Of a DNA stretch of 64,000 bases, positions 33,725 to 42,334 are shown piece after piece. The notes under the pieces were generated by a model. The model made no database searches. It was not told the origin of the DNA and saw nothing but the letters and a program-made list of their open reading frames with translations. Origin of the DNA: Pseudocercospora fijiensis CIRAD86 (taxonomy: Eukaryota; Ascomycota; Dothideomycetes; Mycosphaerellales; Mycosphaerellaceae); assembly GCF_000340215.1 (NCBI RefSeq), contig NW_006921538.1:3143869-3207868 (forward strand). The letters are read 5' to 3'. A program made the translations under genes and the position numbers. The stretch's first letter is position 1. Every line of letters starts with the position of its first letter.

Positions 33725-33922
33725 CTTTAATCGATCGCTTAGAGTAGCATCGTCGGGAGCGGCACTTCGGTAAAGTAGACCGGTTAATAGAGTGCCGGAC
33801 TCTGTTAATATAGCGATGTCTCGAAAGTTAGGGACTTTATCGAAGTCATTGTTTGCTATAATATACTGTATACTAGCAAAGCCACTAATGCCGGAAGAGC
33901 GTATATGCCAAGTTTCGAACAC
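33725..33922 (-). pseudogene. Tyrosine phosphatase, N-terminal part
   Basis: Minus-strand frame ending at the copia LTR. It contains VPNFRDIA, then GTLLTGLLYRSAAPDDATLS, the conserved N-terminal block of Y_phosphatase3-type enzymes (Asn-Phe-Arg-Asp, Tyr-Arg-Ser-Ala). The last gene codons, DRLK, join directly in sense to KLVDHYHIKT at 28,399. The true start codon is uncertain: the ATG at 33,922 is in frame but the first 25 residues do not look conserved. This side is CpA/TpG-poor, unlike the other half of the same gene, which suggests that RIP spread from the repeats into it. Confidence 0.85.
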
Positions 33923-34857
33923 AGGATAAAGAGTTAGAACGCGATAGCCGAATATAGTATCGCGTGGAGGCTAGGATTATAACGAGCAGGAAGTATAATG
34001 TCTAGATCCTTCCTACCTTTGAAACAACACGTAAACTAGTTCGTTAGCATCGAAGAGTGTTAAGGGCCGAGCAGTGTGTATAAGGATATACTTATAGCCC
34101 TGCGAGTGCTGATAAGTCTAGCGAAGCGGAAGGCTAGGCCTAATACGAGCGCGAAATAACTATACGGTATATACTGCCCTTATTCCTTCCGTCTTTTTAA
34201 CTAATGCAATACTAGCCTTAGATACGGCGCGGGGAATAGACCGTCTTTTAGCTAGTTTATTACTAGTCTTAGATATAGTATATACTATCCTTCTTCCTTT
34301 ATATATATTTAGTATTATCTATTCTTTTACTCTTACTCTTGCTTTAAATTCTTTTACTAGCTATATTCCCGCCTATCCTATTCCTACTTATACTATTCTA
34401 ACTGTTAGGACTAAAGAGGTTATACGTAATTAGTATATAACCGGGCTCGAGTAAAGCTAGGGTCTCGATGCCTTAGGTAGAGCTTAGCGCTTAGTAGTAG
34501 GCTAACTAGCCTGCCTTCCTCCTTCTCCTCCTAGTTCTCTATCGAATACTACTCGTACCTACTACTACCCTATCTACCTACTAATATAACCCTTCTTATA
34601 TAGTATTCGATCTACCTTTTAAGGGTAGTAGCTAGATAGTCCTTATTTTAAGCTTTTAGCGGTATAGCTACGAAAATCGTTAATCTAACTATATTACGCC
34701 CGAAGAACGGGACCTATACGTACTATTCTATCGAAATAACCGTACTAATTATTAAGCAAGGCCTTCTATACGGCCTATTATACTAAGTTAAGCATACTAG
34801 ACCGATATCTACTAATTCCGCTATATCCGCATCTTAGGGGCCTATAATACATTATTA
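33923..34857. other. RIP-affected region between phosphatase fragment and gypsy III
   Basis: About 930 bases with no readable gene. It should include the phosphatase promoter, any LTR and leader of gypsy element III, or both. I searched by eye for a sequence repeated at the right end (63.1-64.0 kb) that could be the partner LTR and found none. Confidence 0.4.
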
Positions 34858-36607
34858 GTGTTATCCCCTATTACAATAGCCGGCTTATTACGAAGTAATA
34901 ATAACCGTGCTACCGCTAGCAGCGCTAGCAACGATAACGCTAGTAGTATAGTACCTACTAAAGTGCCTACTAAAGCACCTGCTAAAGTGCCTTCTACTAA
35001 AGAGCCTACTACTAGGCCTACCGAAGAACCTGTAATTCTAGGTAACGACCTAGAGTTGCCTATTAACGATATACTTAATAACATTATTAATCGACGATAT
35101 AGCTAGCTAGCCTTTAGCCCCTAGCTAGTAGCGAGACTTTAAGAAGCTACCTAAAACAGGCTCGCTACTTTGCGTTAGGAATAGTAGCTAAAGGATAACC
35201 TCCTCGAGCTTCGCCGCCTTTAGGAAGACCCTACTACTACTAAACTAACAGTAGGGCCTTCCTTACTATTAGTCTAGAAGAAGGATGCTAAACTTAAGGA
35301 CTATACGTATTTAACGGCTCTAGTCGCAAGCAGTATAATAATTATATACGCGATTATAAGCTTAACTAGCGAAATGTACCGAGGGCCCTTCTAGACGACT
35401 ATTTACTAGTCGTCTATACGATATAGTATATTAATAGCGACCTAAAACGTACCTAGGATAACCATTTTGATTCCCTCGATAATTAGACTGCTATTTAGTA
35501 GTAAACCTACAAAACCATTATACTAGACACCCTTAGAAACCCTATACTAAGGCAATAATATACTTAGGACCTGTATCTTCGAGCTAAACAAAAGACTAAT
35601 TAATTAGCTCGTTTATTCGAGGCCTATTTAAAGACCCTCGAGGATAACCTTCTAGCTAAAACTAATTCTATATAGATCTCTAAAATACGCCCTAAGCTTA
35701 GGTAGGAGCTTATTCTCGAATTGGAAACGAGCTATTTAACTCTAATAAAGACTAGAATCGAGGATCCGACTAACTAGTACTAACCGTAGTAACCGTAGTA
35801 GCCGCGGGGGAAACTAAGGTTCCTACTATAATAATAATACTAATAATAGAAACAGTAACGACCGTAGAAGAGGCCGTAGCCGGCGGCTATATAGAGGGGG
35901 CCGCGATAGAGGCCGTAGAAGGGGCTCGTATCCCTATAGTACTAATCGCTTAACTAATAATAGCAGCAATAGCGGCTATAGCAACCCCCTAACTAGATTG
36001 AAGTGCTTTAATTGTAATAGCACTAGCTATCTACTAGGCTAATGCGACAAACCTAAGGACTAGGCCCGAATCGACCGTACTACCGCTAAGTACCGAAAGC
36101 ACCTCTTAGCCGCTAACGCTACCCCTATAGGCTAACCTTCGAAAAAAGAGTAAGCGCCGCACTAACTGTTAGCCTTGTGCGGCGTAAAACTATCGACATT
36201 ATACTAGCTATTATACGCACCTGTCTTATATAGGATATATATAGAGACAACTATAAGACTAAGGTTATACTAGATCTAGGAAATTTAGTTAGTGCCCTTA
36301 TTAGCTATCGCCTAGCTAAGCAATTAGACCTCCGAAAATTGCCTAGAACTAATATGCTAACCCTTGCTTAGTTTAATAACGCTCGGCACTTGACCTATAG
36401 GGCCTACTATGTTCCTATAGTTCTAAAGGACGACCTCGGAAATAAACGCCTACTAGACTTTACTGCCTACGTAGTAGATATAGACAACCTATATAGGGGA
36501 GCTACTATTGTTATTAGCAACCCTATTCTTAAGCACTATGCTATAGTTATAGACTTAGGCAGTTAATAATAGCTATTTAGAATCGCTAGGAGAGAGGACA
36601 TTAAATA
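34858..36607 (+). mobile_element. Gypsy element III, left part: gag and protease
   Basis: Read through RIP stops, a gag protein begins near 34,858 with a Thr/Pro/Lys repeat region (PTKVPTKAPAKVPSTKEPTT), followed by a capsid-like helical domain to about 35,790. A CCHC zinc knuckle lies at 36,004-36,045 (Cys-x2-Cys-x4-Tyr-x4-Cys, the His changed to Tyr by CAC to TAC) and a protease-like region at about 36,255-36,570 (VILDLGNLVSALIS). The frame stops at GAC ATT AAA TA, where element II begins, and resumes with TAT ATC GAC ATT at 59,671. The left LTR was not found. Confidence 0.8.
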
Positions 36608-36794
36608 TATAAAGGGCTACGCCCTAGGTAGAAAGCGCTAGCCTTAGGTATTCGGCCTACGCGACTCTAACCTACTACTTAGCGCTTAGCGCACTGTACA
36701 AAACTATTCGGATTCACGTAGATAGACTTAGCTCTTTATCGAACCTATTAAGTCTTATATCTAGTATCTACGTACGCGTTGCTTACCCGTAACA
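36608..36794 (+). repeat. 5' LTR of gypsy element II
   Basis: 187 bases starting TATAAAGGGC (TG changed to TA by RIP) and ending CGTAACA, nearly identical to the LTRs at 59,479-59,665, 42,148-42,334 and 48,700-48,886. The 5-base duplication AAATA is at 36,603-36,607. Confidence 0.93.
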
Positions 36795-37448
36795 TTAGGT
36801 TCGATCTTTAATATAGGAAACGCTAAGGTTTATTAGGAACCCGAGCAAGATAGCTAGGGGAACGCTGCCTCTACCGCACTAGAGATAACTAGGGACGAGA
36901 TTTATCGTACCTTCGAGAGTCTCTATACTAGATAGCAGACGATAGAAGCCTAGCTATAAGCTACTCGTTCCGCGCTCTAATACGCGGAAGCGTCTCGCTA
37001 GCCCGGGCCTCCCGAAGCTAGTTTAGTACGAGACTAGTCTACGAACGAGATCCTAAAGGGACTGCTAGAAACTCTCTCGGCTTCCGGCTAAAACGTAACG
37101 GCATCCCGCGAGTAGAAACTACTATCGTAGGATAGGAAAGCCGAGTCGTTCCGGGACTACCTACTACGACTAAGAAGTTCGTACCGAGTTCGTTCCGGGC
37201 TGAAACTAAAGCTCTCCGAAGATTACTACTAGGACACCGTATACGATACCCTACCGGTAAAGGAACGCGCTAGGATACGCTACTTCTAGGAAAGAGGAAG
37301 CCTTACGAAAGGAAAGGACCCCGAAGCTTTCTTCTAGCAACTCGAGGACGTCTTCGCGGATAGCAACGAAGCTATAAAGGCGCTAGAGCAACTCTAAGCC
37401 CTAAGGCACTCCTAGGGACAACCTTAGCACGACTACTAGCTAGAATTC
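36608..37448 (+). mobile_element. Gypsy element II, left part
   Basis: 5' LTR and the first 650 bases of gag-region sequence, collinear with 42,148-42,988 of element I over exactly 841 bases. It breaks at TAGAATTC, where the hAT transposon starts, and resumes at 53,767 with a repeated TAGAATTC. Element I has that octamer once, at 42,981-42,988, and so shows the empty site. Confidence 0.93.
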
Positions 37449-37468
37449 TAGACCCCGCAGTAGTTCGG
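37449..37468 (+). repeat. Left terminal inverted repeat of hAT
   Basis: TAGACCCCGCAGTAGTTCGG. It matches the reverse complement of 53,747-53,766 except for C/T at position 10, a CpA-to-TpA change. It probably began with CAG or TAG like other hAT ends. Confidence 0.92.
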
Positions 37469-37884
37469 GTTAGTTTGGTTTAGTTTACTAAGCCGAAACT
37501 CTAGTTTAGTTTAGGTTGGTTTGCTAAGCAACTATATAAGTAGCTAGTTCGAACTATATAATTTATCGGTTTTTAAGAAGTGTACGAATATATACGTAGC
37601 TTCAAGCAAGCCCTTTATAAGACTTAGTAGTGTAGCCGGTAGCGTAGCCGGCATTTTTAGTCCTTAGTACTTATAGAATTTTCGAATCCTACTTAGGCTA
37701 CGTAGTTGTATAAAGGTACTTATATAACCTCAAATCTATAGACAATTAGCTAAGGGCACTAACCAATTAAAAGCATATATATATATATATATATAAGGCA
37801 TTATAGTTTAGTTCGGAAACTGTACTCCTTAGGTATAAATTTCATCCTTTCGTTTACAGTTCAATTCCCTAACTACTTAGCAGA

Positions 37885-38424
37885 ATGTCTTTATCTAGAT
37901 CTAGGCAGAACTTATCGATTTCCCTAGAAGTCCTCCTCCTTAAGAAGTTTATATACTTTCCTACCGAACTATTCGATAATATTAAGTACTAGGATAGCTC
38001 CTCCCTCGGTATCGGTATAGTATATAAAAGAGCTATAAGGCAGCTCTATAGAACGTTCTACTAGTTACTCGCTATACTAAGGCCGAATGCTAGTTCGTTC
38101 CTTAGAACTCTTAGTTATTTAGGAGATATAAAGGGTAGGGTAGGTAGTAACTTCGTATTATATAAGGAGGTAGAGGCTGCTATAGAAGAGGCCTTTAACC
38201 TATAGAAGATAGTAAAAGATATAGAGGCAGCTACAGGTCTAGGTACCTAGTTGAATTTCTAGTAGGTAGAGTATAAGGATATTTAGAGGGAGTATTAGGT
38301 AGAGTTGCGAAGGCAGGTGTATAATATACTCTAGAAAACAGGGATAGTGCCTATAACTATAACTATTAGGCTCTTTAACCTTCCTTATTTTTCCCTGTTT
38401 TCTTTTTATAAAAATCTAAACTAA
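37885..38424 (+). pseudogene. Unknown small protein near left end of hAT
   Basis: An ATG-led frame (MSLSRSRQNLSISLEVLLLK) that stays protein-like for about 179 codons with only TAG stops at likely Gln/Trp positions, ending in TAA at 38,422. It has helical segments (EVEAAIEEAFNLxKIVKDIEAA) and no recognised domain. It is followed by a TAGCCGGC array. A (TA)n run lies upstream at 37,768-37,792. Its location between the transposon end and the first H3-like gene, and its opposite strand, are the only functional hints. Confidence 0.5.
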
Positions 38425-38748
38425 TACAAATCAACCGGAATGTCTATCTTCTTTTAGTTATTTGAAAAACCTAGCAGCGTAGCTAGCAGCGTAGCCGGCA
38501 GCGTAGCCGGCAGCGTAGCCGGCCTTTTTACTCCTTAGTACTAACGGGATTTTAGGAGACTTCTATTCCGTACGGCTAATAAAGCATACTATACTATATA
38601 CATATGCTTAGAGAGTATTTAGAGCGCGGTATACAGCGCCGTATAATAGCGGCTTATTTCGTATATAGAAAAGCTTATAGATAACACTACGAACATCCTT
38701 TCTACTAGAATATCTATCCTACCTAGTACCGTCTCGAATATAGATATT

Positions 38749-39421
38749 CTAGCCTTTTAGAATCTAATCGAGTGCTTTGAAATCCTTGTCTATAATCGTT
38801 ATACGCTTCGCGTAGATAGCTATAAGGTTAACCGCTAAAATAGTATTAGTATAGTCCGAAAAGAGGTAGAAGAGAAATATACATTCGAAGATACGAACTA
38901 GGTAGGCTTCTATAGCCTCTTAAAGGGCGCCTATCGCGGAGGCTTAGAAGCGAAGGTCCGTTCTATAATCCTAGGCAATTTCGCGAACAAGTCGTTAGAA
39001 AGGAGCTTTACGGATTAGAAGCTTAGAACTCTTCTAATACTACCGAATCTAACGGAGGGCTACGGCTAAAGAAGGATTAGTAAAAAGATAGTAAGAATAC
39101 CGGCTACGCTGCCGGCTACGCTGCCGGCTACGCTACCGGCTATAAATAGGACTTACTTCCTAAGCGCTATCGACGCTTCGCACGATTGCTACTAGCAGTA
39201 GAAGCGCTAGTTGTCGTCTTGCGTAGAGCCTTGCCCGCCGTTGTCTTACGCGGAGCCTTGCTCGCGACGCCCTTTCTAGTACCGGAGCTAGCGGTAGTAG
39301 TAGCAGCCCTCTTACGTTAATATACTATACTCGTTCTACTATTTCCGGTCTTATTGCGACCCGTAGAAGCACTAGGTCCCTTCTTACGAGGCGTCGTAAC
39401 TTAGTTAAGTAGACTCGCTAT
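38749..39421 (-). pseudogene. Histone H3-like gene A, RIP-mutated
   Basis: Three exons on the minus strand: 39421-39157, 39065-38883, 38834-38749. Intron 1 (39,066-39,156; GTAAGT donor, TACTAAT branch, CTTTAG acceptor) restores RLG/TVALR, matching [12 protein letters not shown] of H3 exactly at the junction. Intron 2 (38,835-38,882; GTATAT donor, ACTAATAC branch, TTTTAG acceptor) restores LVRIFE/SVNLIAIYAKR, equivalent to H3 [17 protein letters not shown]. The alpha-1 region reads KAPFxRLVREIAxDYRTDLR, then ASAIGALxEAIEAYLV and KRITIIDKDFKALD. The tail of about 83 residues is longer than in canonical H3 and contains KAPRKTTAGKALRKT, like H3 STGGKAPRK. Stops fall at Gln/Trp positions. The start ATG appears changed to ATA (ATGG to ATAG). 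Canonical H3 is a 135-residue nucleosome core protein; this is a divergent variant. It could be an H3 or CENP-A-like variant. Confidence 0.88.
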
Positions 39422-40119
39422 TATAAAAGTCGTCGAATTGAGGAAAAAAGTACGTTACGAAGGTATACGAAGGCGCGCGCGGAGCGAGAGTATTACGGAG
39501 GTAGTAGATATAGAGCGTAGAGGTATAGGTATCGATACGAAGGTTAAATATAGCGGTAGTATCGCGGTGTCGCTAGGTAATAGAGTAAGCTTCGCGTAAG
39601 CCTATATTATAGTAACGTTAGAGTAAGGAAAGAAGGTAGGCACGGCTAAAAAAGGCAGGCACGGCTAAAAAAGGTAGGTACGGGAGACTTTGAAATATAG
39701 CCGGCATATATAGCCGGTATAGTAATAGGCGAAAGCCTCCTTTTAATAAATAGCCGGCGTAATAATAGTATCTTACTATAGTATAGATATTCTTTAGTAA
39801 TGCCTTTACTAGCTATAGTAATCTTATAAGTAACCTAGGCCTATTACTAGTAAATATAAGAAATATTAGGTAGGCTATACTAAACAAGCTAGTCATTTAG
39901 TAGGAAAAGGCCTACTACCGTCTCTATATGCCGGCTACGAGTGCCGGCTATCGCTCTAAATTCAACTCCGCCCTATCTCGGAGGCTAAGGTACCGAGCGG
40001 AAACCCTATAGCTTATATTCACTCGGTTGTCGCGGAGCGCTTATAGGTAAGGTATTAGAAAAGAGTATAAAAAGTACGAGAAGAGTATCCTAGGATATAG
40101 GTCGTAAGTAAATAAGAGT
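39422..40119. other. Spacer inside hAT with short tandem repeats
   Basis: Upstream of H3-like gene A. It holds about three copies of a roughly 20-base unit (AAGGTAGGCACGGCTAAAA-type) at 39,629-39,680 and TAGCCGGC clusters at 39,695-39,755 and 39,930-39,957. The minus-strand frame of the neighbouring fragment may continue into it through introns. No firm gene. Confidence 0.45.
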
Positions 40120-40556
40120 AGTACGCCTAGTTATTTATATAGTACGTTACTCTATACGACTAAGAGCCTATATTATCTTATACTTCGCTTATAAGACCTC
40201 GACTCTACTAGTATACTATCGATCTCTTCCTCGGTCGCTAATACGCTGTCTTAATTCTTCTTCGAGTTGCCGGACTTAGTACGTATCTATAGCTATGCAA
40301 TAGCGCTACGTATTATAGAGAATTTCTCGTTAAAGTTTCTCTCTCGTAGGCTTGCTATCTGCCTCGTAGTATAGAGGATCAAAGTACTAATTTTAAAGAA
40401 TCTCCTTATAGTTAGGATGCTAGGGCTCCTTAGGACCTTTGTGTTTTAGGTCTAAATAGAGACGTATTATAAACGTTCTATCGCCCTTTCGCTTACTACC
40501 CGCTAGGTCGCGATATGCGAAGAAACTAATCTGAATATAGCTCGTCTCTATAATAG
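40120..40556 (-). pseudogene. Unknown protein fragment, faintly DUF3435-like
   Basis: A minus-strand frame with only RIP-type stops reads AIIETSYIQISFFAYRDLAG, then KRKGDRTFIIRLYLDLKHKG, followed by a charged helical part (RQLEEELRQRISDREEIDS). The order ETS, YRDL, a strand, then KG resembles the stretch TES...YKDL...LRKGK in fungal DUF3435 (tyrosine-recombinase-like) proteins. I rate this as weak; catalytic Arg and Tyr residues cannot be placed. It may also be the C-terminal part of H3-like gene B read through an intron with the TAGCCGGC cluster at 40,632-40,655. Confidence 0.3.
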
Positions 40557-40713
40557 CCGGGTAAATATAGAGCGCTAGGTTTCTACTTCGTACCTTAGAT
40601 TTAGGGACGGCGCGGAGATAAAATTAGAAATGTAGCCGGTACCTATAGCCGGTAAAAGGATGCGAAAATAGGCCTCCTCCTAGGTTAATCTAACGACTAA
40701 ATACAATTTCTAA

Positions 40714-41355
40714 CTAATCCGCTATAAACCGACGCCGAATTTTAGCTAGAAGCTGTATATCTTTATTTTAAAGAGTAACCCGCTTCGTATAGATAGCAAG
40801 GAGGTTTAAAAGCTTAAGCTCGGTTACGAGAAATGCCTCCGTAGCTTCCTAAAGAGTACTAATCGCCTTAGCCGTAAATCGTATACTAGACCGAAAATCT
40901 AATATAATTTCTCGGACGAGTCGCTAGAAGGGAGTCTTAGGGATTAAAAGCTCGGTCCCTCTTTTGTTTTAGAAAAGCCGGATCTAGCGAAGGGTAATAG
41001 TACCTAGTTTAAAGCGCCGCTTCTTTGTCGTCGAGTCCTACCTTATTCTCTTTCTTTTAATAGAAAGATAACTTTTCTTCGTAATAGTCTTCGTCCGCCT
41101 ACTCTTTTTAGCCTTTTCCTATCTATCTATAGCCTTCTTGTTTTTCGGTACTATTTTCCGAGGAACCCCCTTCCTTCGTATATACTACGGAGAGCCTTGC
41201 TCTTCCGATATCTCGTTCTCGCTACGGTCTCCCTATACTTAGCTTACTTTACCCTTGCCCTTTAGCCTCTAAAGATATTTATCTACGCGTTTAGGCGACG
41301 AGGGTATATCGGTAGGACCTAGAAAATTAATAAGTATATAATCGTAAGGAGACAT
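40714..41355 (-). pseudogene. Histone H3-like gene B with long basic N-terminal extension
   Basis: A continuous minus-strand frame from ATG at 41,355 (MSPYDYILINFLGPTDIPSS) to the stop at 40,714, interrupted only by TAG/TAA at probable Gln/Trp sites. The first 115 residues are charged and basic (Lys/Arg-rich near KKSRRTKTITKKS). The H3 core then reads [33 protein letters not shown], a stretch ending STLQEATEAFLV, then NLLAIYTKRVTLQNKDIQLL and KIRRRF. Alignment to H3 ([66 protein letters not shown]) is clear along the whole histone fold. It lacks both introns of gene A and differs strongly from it, so the two are not a recent duplication. The long tail is reminiscent of CENP-A-type variants, but I see no proof of centromere function. 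Confidence 0.88.
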
Positions 41356-41670
41356 TAATGCTTCTTGCCTTCTAGAACAAATAGTCTTCTATTAAACCGC
41401 CTTATTAGGTTATCGTTAGATTCGAATAAAGGATAGTAGCTTAAGGAAGGGGAGGTAGCCGGCTTAGGAAGGCCCGAAGAGCCGAATCCTTAAGGCATAT
41501 TTGTCTTTAAGAATATAGGGAAAGGGAAGAAGGAGAGGAAGAGCGAATAGAGAATTAGAAATAGTCCGTAGGTAAGCGGGGTCGGTTGCTATAGCAACTA
41601 GTCTGTTTAGGTCCTAGGAATTCGAAACACATTTCGGATATATACCGGCTATATACGCCGGCTATATTAC

Positions 41671-42142
41671 CTTATACGTAAACGCTTCGTCTCCTTAAAG
41701 CTACTCTAAGCCTATATACGTTTCCGCTTCTCGACCCGGTATTGCCTTCTACCTCCGCCCTCCTCCTCTTTGTTATCGCTAATTAGGGTTTCGCTTAGAC
41801 TAAATTTCGTATTCTCTTCGCGCTCCTAGGTTTCTTCGATCTTAAGGTTTTCTAATTCCTCGATCAACTCCTTTAGTATAATCTTTAGTAACCTGCCTTA
41901 GCGATTCTAGTAGAGGAGATAGTATCGGAATACTATAATAGATTCGAAGGTAGTAGGCGAGTATATTCGATTAAAGCGGCCCTAGTAACGAGCGATACTA
42001 AAAGACCTCTTATAGCCTATACCTACGCTCGGGATAGCGAGGACGTCCCGAGCGACCGACGCTATCGTTAGAAACTTAGGCTCTAACCGCTGCTATATAG
42101 CGAGAATATCGTCTCCGAATTCGTCTAGAAGACCGGTAAGAT
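41671..42142 (-). pseudogene. hAT transposase, C-terminal dimerisation part
   Basis: The continuation of the transposase frame interrupted by gypsy element I. It reads DEFGDDILAI, then FLTIASVARDVLAIPSVGIG and RSFSIARY, corresponding to the hAT dimerisation region (PTLSRMARDVLAIP...VERxFS). An acidic tail follows (EELENLKIEET). A splice donor with a TAGCCGGC pair lies at 41,670, so a short last exon may exist further down. The frame at the junction with the other half is off by one base, so an indel or an unseen intron is present near 42,143. Confidence 0.85.
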
Positions 42143-42147
42143 CTAGA

Positions 42148-42334
42148 TATAAAGGGCTACGTCCTAGGTAGAAAGCGCTAGCCTTAGGCATTCGGCCTGC
42201 GCGACTCTAACCTACTACTTAGCGCTTAGCGCACTATACAAAACTATTCGGATTCACGTAGATAGACTTAGCTCTTTATCGAACCTATTGAATCTTATAT
42301 CTAGCATCTACGTACGCGTTGCTTACCCGTAACA
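42148..42334 (+). repeat. 5' LTR of gypsy element I
   Basis: 187 bases, TATAAAGGGC to CGTAACA, flanked on the left by the 5-base duplication CTAGA (42,143-42,147). Confidence 0.93.

Noticed and set aside
34858..35106. Stop-free 82-codon frame as a host gene
   Set aside because: It leads straight into the gag capsid-like sequence of gypsy element III and has the same strand; it is the gag N-terminus.
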